From an uncultured Erythrobacter sp. (lineage in GTDB: Bacteria; Pseudomonadota; Alphaproteobacteria; Sphingomonadales; Sphingomonadaceae), in the NCBI GenBank assembly GCA_913061345.1, contig CAJXTZ010000030.1, forward strand, positions 1-27,519: a DNA stretch of 27,519 bases. The letters are read 5' to 3'. Every line of letters starts with the position of its first letter. The stretch's first letter is position 1. Shown here one piece after another: positions 16,457 through 23,104 of this stretch. The notes below the pieces were generated by a model that did not search any database, had not been told where the DNA came from, and worked only from the letters and a program-made list of their open reading frames with translations. Both the position numbers and the translations under genes were made by a program.

Positions 16457-16475
16457 CGATGAGCTGCCCTCATCG
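16457..16475 (+). terminator. Hairpin after the phospholipase D gene
   Basis: CGATGAG (16457-16463) pairs perfectly with CTCATCG (16469-16475) around a 5-nt loop CTGCC. It lies about 20 nt after the stop of the PLD-family gene. No run of T follows, so termination is likely but not certain. Confidence 0.45.
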
Positions 16476-16643
16476 GCAGTCACGTTAACGATTGCGTTCC
16501 GCGGCCATGCGCAAACTCCCGCCTCATGGAATGCTCCGACGCGATAACTGGGTTTGTGCTGTGTGGGGCAAGCAGCCGGGTTTGATGGGTGCGAACAGGA
16601 GCAATACTGTGGCTTATTTCGACGAGTTTGAACGCTCGATCAG

Positions 16644-17046
16644 ACGCAGGTCGAAGCTCTTAGCGAAGTCTGCGCACAGGTGTCGGACAATCACGCGACT
16701 ATCAGCTTCGCTGGTACGCAGGGACAGCTGCAATTAAACGTATATCGCCCTGTCGTGGCTTACAACTTCGTGCAAAGCGCGCGTATTCTCGCAGATGGCT
16801 GTGAAAATTTTTGCCGTCATTTGCTCGCTAGGTTGGAGCCGCACGAGGATCATAGGCCTGGAGCAATCACTCATTCTGGTAACCGCTCTTGCGCCGCATA
16901 TCGGGTATGACAAATCTGCCGACATAGCGAAAGCAGCGCACACGGGAGGTTTGACACTCCGGCAAGCAGCCATGGAAAGCGGTTTCGTTTCGGCTGAGGA
17001 ATTTAACCGGGTTATGGATCCCACGAAAATGCTCGGTCCCAATTAG
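16644..17046 (+). pseudogene. fumC: Decayed 3' fragment of a second class II fumarase gene
   Basis: From 16644 the frame reads TQVEALSEVCAQ, then [20 protein letters not shown] and AYNFVQSARILADGC, matching the intact fumC. After LEPHEDH (about 16852) the frame shifts, and the match resumes as GLEQSLILVTALAPHIGYDK and continues to DPTKMLGPN and a stop at 17046. Relative to the intact gene, about 8 bases are missing at the shift. The signature loop [10 protein letters not shown] just upstream is deleted; weak similarity (SNTVAYFDEFERSI versus [14 protein letters not shown]) extends a little further 5'. About two thirds of residues match the intact copy by eye, so it is an old paralog or a foreign fumC, not a recent tandem duplicate. 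Not functional. Confidence 0.9.
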
Positions 17047-17061
17047 CTGACAAGGCATCTA

Positions 17062-17952
17062 TCACAGCACCTGTTCGAGCGCTGAAAGGAGCCAGCTCGT
17101 TGCTGGTCCAGGCAGATGGTCCTTGCGCCAGAACGCATGCAGGCGATAATTGACGCTTGCGCCTTCCGGCAAGGGTAGGATCTGCAGCTGTCCTGCCGCG
17201 ATATCGCGCTCAATCGCGTGGCGCGGCATATTGCCCCATCCGCTTCCAGCGATAAGCAATTCTCGCTTTGCGCCCAAATCAGCCAATCGCCAGTTGCGGG
17301 GGCTGAACACCGAAAAATCCTTCCCTTCGGTGTATTTCGAACGGTCTGACAACACGAGTTGGAGGTATTTTGCAGCCTGCCCCGCTTTGATACTTTTCAT
17401 TTGAGCTAGGGGATGGCTGGGTGCGGCTACCGGGACCAATTCCACACTGCCTACTTCCCTTTGTGCGAGCTCGCCGAAATCGGGAGTGTCGGGTCCAGCG
17501 ATCGCCAGATCGGCAGTCCTGTCGAACACCAAAGCGGCCACCGCTCCGAGTGTTTCGACATGCAAGCGCAGGTCGACCAGAGGATAAGTCTGGCGAAAAC
17601 GTTCTAGCACGGCAGATACGGTGTCGAACGGGACCATCACATCGAGCGCCAGCGCAATTTCGGTTTCGACCCCGGCGTTTATGCTTCGCACTTGCGCGAT
17701 CAGGCTGTCGGTCTCGTCTATTATCGAGCGCGCCGTCGAAAGCAGCGCGCGCCCGGCATTGGTCGTAACAGGACGCCGCGATCCCTCGCGCTCGAATAAG
17801 CTTACTCCGAGCTGATCCTCGAGCGCGCCGACACCATAGCTTATGACCGAAACGGCGCGGCCGAGCTTTCGGGCTGCGGCGTTGAAACTGCCTTCGTCAT
17901 GAACCGCGAGAAACACCCGGAGTTGATCCAGGGTTGGATTGCCCACATCCAC
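17062..17952 (-). CDS. LysR family regulator of the pirin/FMN-reductase operon
   Basis: 296 aa. The winged helix-turn-helix is at about residues 7-66 (TLDQLRVFLAVHDEGSFNAA, then LGRAVSVISYGVGALEDQLG), followed by a linker helix and a periplasmic-binding-protein-like effector domain (about 90-296). The recognition helix AVSVISYGVGALE differs from the commoner TQPAVSxxIxxLE. It is divergent from the pirin gene across 95 bp, the classic LysR arrangement, so it probably controls that operon and itself. The effector may be a quinone, flavonoid or electrophile, by analogy with similar loci; this is inference. Confidence 0.93.
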   Translation of the reverse strand: MDVGNPTLDQLRVFLAVHDEGSFNAAARKLGRAVSVISYGVGALEDQLGVSLFEREGSRRPVTTNAGRALLSTARSIIDETDSLIAQVRSINAGVETEIALALDVMVPFDTVSAVLERFRQTYPLVDLRLHVETLGAVAALVFDRTADLAIAGPDTPDFGELAQREVGSVELVPVAAPSHPLAQMKSIKAGQAAKYLQLVLSDRSKYTEGKDFSVFSPRNWRLADLGAKRELLIAGSGWGNMPRHAIERDIAAGQLQILPLPEGASVNYRLHAFWRKDHLPGPATSWLLSALEQVL

Positions 17953-17983
17953 TATTCAACTCCTTCGAACATTATGGTCGATT

Positions 17984-18023
17984 TTATCGGGCTTATCTGA
18001 CTATCAAGCAAGACCTAGATAAG
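17984..18023. promoter_or_regulatory. Candidate LysR operator in the lysR-pirin intergenic region
   Basis: CTTATC at 17992-17997 and GATAAG at 18018-18023 form a perfect 6-bp inverted repeat with a 20-nt spacer, and a further TTATC lies at 17984-17988. It sits midway between the divergent LysR and pirin starts, where LysR proteins bind. The spacing is wider than a single T-N11-A box, so it may represent two half-sites. Read by eye only. Confidence 0.35.
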
Positions 18024-18047
18024 GCTCAACGAAACGGAGCACTCAAT

Positions 18048-18746
18048 ATGATCGATATCAGAACCTTCGATACTCTCGGCGCTGCGAACCATGGGTGGCT
18101 TAACGCCCATCACCATTTTTCCTTTGCCAACTATTATGATCCTGCGCGCATGGGTTGGGGCAATCTGCGAGTCTGGAACGACGATCAGATCGCAGCGCAA
18201 TCCGGCTTTCCGCAAGATCCGCACCGCGACATGGAAATCATCACCTACGTCCGTGAAGGTGCGATCACCCACAAGGACAATCTCGGCAACGAGGGCAGGA
18301 CTGAGGCTGGCGACGTACTAGTTATGTCGGCTGGCAGCGGCATTGCGCATTCGGAACACAACGCTGAAGACAAACAAGCGAATATTTTCCAGATCTGGAT
18401 CGAGCCTCGCGCACCCGGCGGAGAACCGCGGTGGGGTGCCAAGCCCTTCCCAAGGGACGACCGGTCAGGAAACTGGACCGTCCTTGCCAGCGGCTTCGAT
18501 GACGATACAGACGCGCTGATGATCCGCGCCGACGCCTGCGTCGCCGGAATCGCGCTCAAAGCCGGTGAGACCACCAGCTGGCCATTGGACGAAGGTCGCA
18601 AGGCCTATCTGGTCGCAGCCACCGGCAGCCTGATGGTGAACGATGAATTCGCCAATGAACGTGACGGTGTCGCGATCGAAAGTGTCGAAGAGATCAGCAT
18701 CAGGGCACTGGAAGATACCGAAATCGTGCTCGTCGACACGGAATAA
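18048..18746 (+). CDS. Pirin family protein (YhaK-like)
   Basis: 232-aa bicupin. The start ATG 18048 (MIDIRTFDTLG) has CGGAG 8 bases upstream; the frame is open to 17934, but that part overlaps the LysR gene and has no ribosome-binding site. The metal-site region reads DPHRDMEIITYVREG (H59) and SGIAHSEHN (H101, E103), the pirin pattern, with Asp where some pirins have a second His. Bacterial pirins of this type can show quercetin 2,3-dioxygenase activity or act as redox sensors. First gene of the operon with FMN reductase, doxX, DUF5996 and a second pirin. Confidence 0.93.
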   Translation: MIDIRTFDTLGAANHGWLNAHHHFSFANYYDPARMGWGNLRVWNDDQIAAQSGFPQDPHRDMEIITYVREGAITHKDNLGNEGRTEAGDVLVMSAGSGIAHSEHNAEDKQANIFQIWIEPRAPGGEPRWGAKPFPRDDRSGNWTVLASGFDDDTDALMIRADACVAGIALKAGETTSWPLDEGRKAYLVAATGSLMVNDEFANERDGVAIESVEEISIRALEDTEIVLVDTE

Positions 18747-18793
18747 ATTCCGTCGCCGCTTTACATCCTAAGCTATTGATTGAGGAACAATCT

Positions 18794-19351
18794 ATGTCCC
18801 GTAACTACAAAATAGCTGTCATAGTGGGCAGCCTGCGCAAGGAATCGGTCAACCGCAAGGCGGCGCAGTCGCTGAGCCGGTTGGCTGCCGACAATCTCGA
18901 CTTCGTTTTCCTCGAGATCGGCGATCTGCCGTTTTATAACGAGGATGTCGAAGCCGTTGGCGTCCCGAACGAATGGGCACGTTTTCGTGAACAATTGTCG
19001 AGCGCGGACGCAGTGCTGTTCGTGACGCCGGAATACAACCGCTCTGTTCCCGGAGCGTTGAAAAACGCGATCGATGTGGGCTCGCGACCTTATGGCCAAA
19101 GCGCTTGGGCGGGCAAGCCAGCTGCGGTGATGACGCTGTCTCCCGGCGGAATTGGCGGGTTTGGTGCCAACCATCATCTGCGCCAGTCGCTCGTCTTCCT
19201 CGATATGCCCGTGCTGCAACAGCCCGAAGCCTATGTCGGAGGAGCCTTCGATATCTTCGACGACAACGGTGAGATCAAAAGCGACGATACGCGGATATTC
19301 TTCCAGAAATTTATCGACGCGTTTGGCGATTGGGTCGAACGTACTGCTTAA
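18794..19351 (+). CDS. NADPH-dependent FMN reductase family protein
   Basis: 185 aa from ATG 18794 (MSRNYKIAVIVGSLRKES), with GAGGA about 8 bases upstream; an earlier start at 18776 would overlap this site. Flavodoxin-like fold: the FMN-phosphate loop GSLRKESVNRKAA, the isoalloxazine contact TPEYNRSVPGALKNAIDVGS and the glycine-rich SPGGIGGFGANHHLRQ are intact. This group (ChrR/YieF-like) reduces quinones, chromate or other electrophiles with NAD(P)H and protects against redox cycling. It sits 47 bp after the pirin gene and 53 bp before doxX. Confidence 0.93.
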   Translation: MSRNYKIAVIVGSLRKESVNRKAAQSLSRLAADNLDFVFLEIGDLPFYNEDVEAVGVPNEWARFREQLSSADAVLFVTPEYNRSVPGALKNAIDVGSRPYGQSAWAGKPAAVMTLSPGGIGGFGANHHLRQSLVFLDMPVLQQPEAYVGGAFDIFDDNGEIKSDDTRIFFQKFIDAFGDWVERTA

Positions 19352-19404
19352 TAAGCATGGCCAACCGGCCCCAGCTTTCTCGGCCCAATTGGAAGGAGTT
19401 CAAT

Positions 19405-19848
19405 ATGACTAAGGCTAAACTCAGCGCGAATGCGCCGTATATGCTCAGCATATTGCGAATTACGTCCGGCTTGCTTTTCCTCGCGCACGGCACGCAAAGA
19501 ATCCTGAGTTTCCCGGGCGGGGATCGGACTGGCGCGGGCTTGGTTTTTGACGATCCTGGCGCATTTGCAGGCTTGATTTAGCTCGTGTCAGGCGCGCTGA
19601 TCGCTTTGGGGCTATTCACAAGGCCTACAGAATTTGTCGCATCCGGCACGATGGCCGCCGCCCATTCCCTTTCGCACGCACCGCTAAGCTTCTACCCGGT
19701 CAACAATGGCGGCGACGCGGCAGTATTGTATTGTTTTATCTTCCTGTATTTCGTCTTTGCGGGAGCGGGCCCTCTGAGCCTTAACGGAAGACTTTATCGG
19801 GGCGCGGTTACAGACGCCGACAACGCAATCGAACAGGAGCTGATTTGA
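19405..19848 (+). pseudogene. DoxX family membrane protein gene interrupted by an in-frame amber codon
   Basis: ATG 19405 has a strong AAGGAG at 19393-19398. The first part (LSILRITSGLLFLAHGTQRI) is a normal DoxX start, but TAG at 19579-19581 breaks it after AFAGLI. The same frame continues without another stop as LVSGALIALGLFTRPTEFVA to TGA at 19846-19848. DoxX proteins usually have Glu or Gln at the stop position (I-E-L-V-G-G-A-L pattern), so one base change (GAG or CAG to TAG) explains it. The result would be a 58-residue fragment. A sequencing error is possible. An intact DoxX lies at 26165-26572. Confidence 0.88.
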
Positions 19849-20505
19849 TGCCGACTGAACACAATGACTGGCCTGCTCTGCCGTTCGACGAATGGAAGAA
19901 CACCTGCGAGGCACTGCACTTGTGGAAGCAGATCATCGGCAAATACCGATTGTCGCACACGCCACGGATCAACCACAGCTTGCACGCCACGCTATATGTA
20001 ACGCCGCGTGGGCTTACTTCTGGCCCGGTGCCTGATCGGAATACCAGCATATCGGTGTCCCTCGACTTTATCGACCATAAGCTGATTGTCGAAGCAGCAT
20101 CCGGCATGCGTGTGATCAAAGACCTCGTGGCCATGAGCGTTGCGAATTTCCATAACTTGGTCCGCACTGCAGTTGAACGCGTCGGCCGCACTTTCAATAT
20201 CCACGGCACGCCAAACGAAATCAGGTGCAGGCGAACTGATGTTCTATTCATACAGCTATCCCTCGCCGGACACTTTCAAGAAGCAGCAGGTTGCTCCCGG
20301 CGCAGCCAATTGGGATAATGATCTCGGCGAATTTTTGCTACCTTACGAGGCAGTCAAAACAGCTGACGATCCGGAATCAATGCTCCTGCAGTTCCTTCAG
20401 TCAACTTATGACGCGGCTGCAGAAACCGCCAATTGGGACCGCGGATCGCTCGAATGTTCGATTGGCCGGGTCGGTGAACCCCATCCGTTTGAGGAAATGC
20501 AATGA
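19848..20505 (+). pseudogene. DUF5996 family gene with internal deletion and frameshift
   Basis: The ATG at 19848 overlaps the doxX stop (TGATG). The N-terminal half (MPTEHNDWPALPFDEWKNTC, HLWKQIIGKYRLSH, NHSLHATLYVTPRGLTSGP, ISVSLDFIDHKLIVEAASG) matches the DUF5996 family up to HGTPNEI at 20222. The frame then changes and, from 20224, reads GAGELMFYSYSYPSPDTFKK ... LGEFLLPYEAVKTADDPE ... LLQFLQSTYDAAAETANWDR, which is the family's C-terminal part. Family proteins are about 300 aa; here both halves sum to about 220, so roughly 100 codons of the middle are missing. The function of DUF5996 is unknown; it recurs in redox operons. Confidence 0.85.
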
Positions 20506-21464
20506 GTTACACAAACTGTCCCGACGCGGCCGCAAAGACAAAGGCGGATAGCGGCCCTATCGACATGGTCCTTGTACCACGGGCAGTGGATCTGGGCGAA
20601 ATGACTGTTCGGCGTGCTCTGCCGTCAAGCGAACGCCAGATGGTCGGGCCATTCATCTTCTTCGACCAGATGGGACCAGCCACTTTTAATTCGGATGAAG
20701 GGATCGACGTGCGTCCGCACCCGCATATCAATCTGTCGACGCTGACCTATTTGTTCGAAGGCGAGATCCTTCATCGCGACAGTCTGGGAACCGAGAAGCT
20801 CATTCAGCCTGGCGCGGTCAACTGGATGAAGGCGGGACGCGGTATCGTGCATTCTGAACGCACCAGACCCGAAATCGAGGCCAGCGGACAGCGCCTGTTC
20901 GGCTTGCAGACCTGGATGGCCCTACCGCTCGATGCGGAAGAGGACGAACCCGAATTTATCCATCGGACGGCTGATGAATTGCCCACGTTTGAAGGTGACG
21001 GCGCGAACGGTCGGCTAATCGCAGGATCAGCGTTCGGCGAGACATCACCCCTCCAGACGGCGTCTGAAACGCTCTATTGCGATCTGCATCTGGCAGCCGG
21101 GAAGCAATTGCAAATTGAGGCAGATAGCGAAGAGCGTGCAGTTTATACGATCAGCGGAGGACTGTTGATCGATGGCCAGGAATTTGAACCGGGTCAGATG
21201 ATCATCTTGAAAACCGGCGCTCGCATCGCCGTGACAGCGTTGGCAAATGCACGCTTCGTCCTGATCGGCGGCACCGCGATGGAAGGGCCGCGCTATATCT
21301 GGTGGAACTTCGTATCGTCCCGACGTGAACGGATCAAACAGGCAGCCGAGGACTGGCGTGCCGGTTACTTTCCCACCGTGCCGGGAGACGACAAGGAATT
21401 CATTCCCTTGCCCGAGGGCGCGCCCAAAATAATGGAAGCAACAGGCGGGGTGCTATATCCATAG
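20502..21464 (+). CDS. Pirin family protein (second, longer pirin)
   Basis: 320 aa; ATG at 20502 overlaps the DUF5996 stop (ATGA). Pirin N-domain with the complete ligand set: RPHPHINLSTLTYLFEG (H73, H75) and GRGIVHSER (H117, E119), followed by the pirin C-terminal cupin (about residues 190-275) and a conserved tail with NFVSSRRERIKQAAEDWRAG. This is the canonical iron-binding pirin with a four-residue site, unlike the first pirin of the operon. It may act as quercetinase or redox-sensing regulator. Because the two genes before it are broken, its translation now depends on ribosomes re-entering from a frameshifted upstream frame. Confidence 0.94.
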   Translation: MSYTNCPDAAAKTKADSGPIDMVLVPRAVDLGEMTVRRALPSSERQMVGPFIFFDQMGPATFNSDEGIDVRPHPHINLSTLTYLFEGEILHRDSLGTEKLIQPGAVNWMKAGRGIVHSERTRPEIEASGQRLFGLQTWMALPLDAEEDEPEFIHRTADELPTFEGDGANGRLIAGSAFGETSPLQTASETLYCDLHLAAGKQLQIEADSEERAVYTISGGLLIDGQEFEPGQMIILKTGARIAVTALANARFVLIGGTAMEGPRYIWWNFVSSRRERIKQAAEDWRAGYFPTVPGDDKEFIPLPEGAPKIMEATGGVLYP

Positions 21465-21484
21465 CAGCCCCGCACAAAATTAGG

Positions 21485-22156
21485 TCAGGCGGTACAATCG
21501 ATACCGCGAGCCGAAGCGATGCTTTCTCCCTCAGCAAGCGGGGCAAGCATCCCTTCACTTGCGCCCCTGGTCCACCACTGTAGGCCGCCACCGATGTAGC
21601 GTGCGCCACTCGCCGATGGTGCAATTGTCATTTCCACCGTTCGGCCGCCATGTGTGACGACGGCTGTCTCCGACCTGGGATAGGAAGCTTCGAGGGTCGA
21701 ACCGTCGCTGCAGCGATAGGCGACTTGAGTCATCGCAGCCGAGGGCTTGCGCGCCAGGATAGTCGCACCTTCCGGTGTCGACAGGGTCAGTGCGCCAGTG
21801 CTGTCGATCCGGTAAGTGTCAACTTCATTGAACAATTCAAGGAAGCGTTGTTCCTGATCCATCACCGCGGGAGCGCATGCGCGTCTGGTCGTCCCAGCGT
21901 TGCCTATTTGTAGGCTGCTTCCACTTACTTCGTAATCGGCGAAATAACGGTTGCAGGCCGTGTCGCCCGACAACCTTCCATCGCTTGAAAAGCTCACTGT
22001 AGTGCGCGCGTCGTCTATCACACCGCGTCCCGCGATATCTTCGACCAACCACTCGCCGCCCATAAGATCCGCGGTCGCGTGATCGCCGGGATAGGTAGCA
22101 CAAGCGGCAGCGGCGGTAGCGAGCAGAAGTGCTAAAGCAGGCTTAAAATAGGGCAT
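21485..22156 (-). CDS. META domain plus MliC (lysozyme-inhibitor) lipoprotein
   Basis: 223 aa. Lipoprotein signal MPYFKPALALLLATAAAAC (Cys at about 19). Residues about 33-130 form a META (HslJ-like) domain: GGEWLVEDIAGRGVI ... LSGDTACNRYFADYEV ... RRACAP. Residues about 145-223 form an MliC domain: VAYRCSDGSTLEASY ... SASGARYIGGGLQWWTRGAS, ending in the paired Cys of the fold (GIDC). MliC proteins inhibit C-type lysozyme at the cell envelope; META proteins relate to heat shock and stress. Start ATG 22156 with GGAA upstream. Possibly transcribed alone; rnk copy 2 lies upstream on the same strand after only 25 bp, so read-through is possible. Confidence 0.9.
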   Translation of the reverse strand: MPYFKPALALLLATAAAACATYPGDHATADLMGGEWLVEDIAGRGVIDDARTTVSFSSDGRLSGDTACNRYFADYEVSGSSLQIGNAGTTRRACAPAVMDQEQRFLELFNEVDTYRIDSTGALTLSTPEGATILARKPSAAMTQVAYRCSDGSTLEASYPRSETAVVTHGGRTVEMTIAPSASGARYIGGGLQWWTRGASEGMLAPLAEGESIASARGIDCTA

Positions 22157-22181
22157 ATTCTTATTTCCAATGTTCGTGCAG

Positions 22182-22640
22182 TCAGGCTACGGCGTCGAGG
22201 TCGAGGTCTGGTAGTTTGCGTTGGCAAGAATCCGGACGGTTTACTGAAACGATTTTGAGCAGTCTTTTCGCACCGCTTCGGTCCGGCCAGAAAATTGATT
22301 CACCTTCAGTCATGCCGATCAATCCAGCACCGACAGGGGTGAGGATCGAGATCCGCCCAAGAGCGATATCGGCGTCCTTTGGATAGACCAGCTGAACCGT
22401 GCGACTTACTCCGCTGCGCTCATCCACGAATTCGACCAGACAATTCATGCTGACGGTGTCGGCTGGAAGATCCGCAGGCTCGTGCAGTTCGGCTCTGTCC
22501 AACTCAGTATAAAGCAAGTCGGCGACAGTTGGATTTCGTTTTTCGAGCGCCGACGTCATCTCGGTAATAATCCGGCTTTCGGATGCGAGCATGTGAATTA
22601 TCGGACTATCCGACGATGTCAGATTTTGATGGTTTGCCAT
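22182..22640 (-). CDS. rnk: Nucleoside diphosphate kinase regulator Rnk (copy 2)
   Basis: 152 aa from ATG 22640 (MANHQNLTSS), preceded by AAGGAAAGG with 5-nt spacing; the open frame to 22739 runs through a hairpin and has no such site, so the shorter form is preferred. Same architecture as copy 1: helical N-part, then the GreA/GreB C-terminal-like domain (SMNCLVEFVDERSGVSRTVQ, ISILTPVGAGLIGM, WPDRSGAKRLLKIVSV). By eye about two thirds of residues match copy 1, the N- and C-termini being the least similar. The ribosome-binding site is clearly stronger than in copy 1. It is preceded by a hairpin and the second micro-ORF. Confidence 0.92.
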   Translation of the reverse strand: MANHQNLTSSDSPIIHMLASESRIITEMTSALEKRNPTVADLLYTELDRAELHEPADLPADTVSMNCLVEFVDERSGVSRTVQLVYPKDADIALGRISILTPVGAGLIGMTEGESIFWPDRSGAKRLLKIVSVNRPDSCQRKLPDLDLDAVA

Positions 22641-22719
22641 GATGGCCTTTCCTTCATTCGTTGAAAGCCAGCCGACACACGTGGCGCGGCTTTCGAAATT
22701 TCTAAGATGATGAAAGCTT

Positions 22720-22759
22720 TCCCGGCCTGCGAGCGGCATCGCCAGACCTGCGGCCGGGA
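22720..22759 (-). terminator. GC-rich hairpin between the micro-ORF and rnk copy 2
   Basis: On the plus strand TCCCGGCC (22720-22727) pairs with GGCCGGGA (22752-22759), an 8-bp perfect stem with a 24-nt loop. On the minus strand it begins directly after the TGA of the micro-ORF. It matches the hairpin of copy 1 in position and GC-rich character but not in sequence, which suggests that structure is what is kept. No T tract follows. Confidence 0.5.
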
Positions 22760-22825
22760 TCAGACTCGTGCGGCGAGTTGACCCGAATGATGGCGAAAGC
22801 GCCGATATGTCAGTTCAATGACCAT
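22760..22825 (-). CDS. Conserved 21-aa micro-ORF upstream of rnk copy 2
   Basis: ATG at 22825, TGA at 22762-22760. The peptide begins MVIELTYR and ends RFRHHSGQLAARV. An in-frame TGA two codons before the ATG fixes the maximal length, so the peptide cannot be the tail of a longer protein in this copy. It pairs with the ORF at 11994-12059 without gaps. Substitutions include silent changes at Val, Ile, Leu, Arg, Gly, Gln and Arg codons. ATTGACTTC lies at 22860-22852, 35 nt upstream of the ATG, and AAGTAT 17 nt further on could serve as a -10 box; a leaderless mRNA is possible. Confidence 0.55.
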   Translation of the reverse strand: MVIELTYRRFRHHSGQLAARV

Positions 22826-22855
22826 GCATCATACTTGGTGATGGGATCGGCGAAG

Positions 22856-23104
22856 TCAATCACAGCGCGCTGAGCGGATCAGTAGCGTACCAGTCGAGAT
22901 GACCTCGTAATGATCGCGATCAATCAATTTCACAGGTTCGCCGCATAAAGTTCGCCAGCCTTGTGCGCCCAAATGCGTTCGCTCGCCTCGGGGCGTGTTC
23001 CTCACATCCACATATCGATAATGAATAACATGCACCTCGCCCCCATCGGCATCTACACACGCAACCTCCTCCAGCAGATGTTCGCGGCTGCTCGACTGGC
23101 TCAT
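22856..23104 (-). CDS. 82-aa hypothetical protein coupled to the MreB-like gene
   Basis: ATG 23104 overlaps the stop of the MreB-like gene (ATGA), so the two are probably translated together. The sequence is soluble and mixed: SSREHLLEEVACVDADGGEV, then VIHYRYVDVRNTPRGERTHL, then GWRTLCGEPVKLIDRDHYEV and a C-terminus ending STGTLLIRSARCD. The pattern of short beta strands suggests a small beta-barrel. I do not recognise the family. The tight coupling suggests a role linked to the actin homolog, but this is inference. Confidence 0.7.
   Translation of the reverse strand: MSQSSSREHLLEEVACVDADGGEVHVIHYRYVDVRNTPRGERTHLGAQGWRTLCGEPVKLIDRDHYEVISTGTLLIRSARCD

Noticed and set aside
16492..16737. 81-aa ORF before the fumC relic as an independent gene
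   Set aside because: It overlaps the fumC relic in another frame and its own first part shows weak fumC-like similarity; more likely decayed fumC than a new gene.
17934..18047. 38-residue N-terminal extension of the first pirin
   Set aside because: It overlaps the divergent LysR start and has no ribosome-binding site; ATG 18048 has a good CGGAG and gives the normal pirin start.
22641..22739. 33-residue N-terminal extension of rnk copy 2
   Set aside because: The extension translates a hairpin arm and lacks similarity to copy 1, while ATG 22640 has a strong ribosome-binding site.
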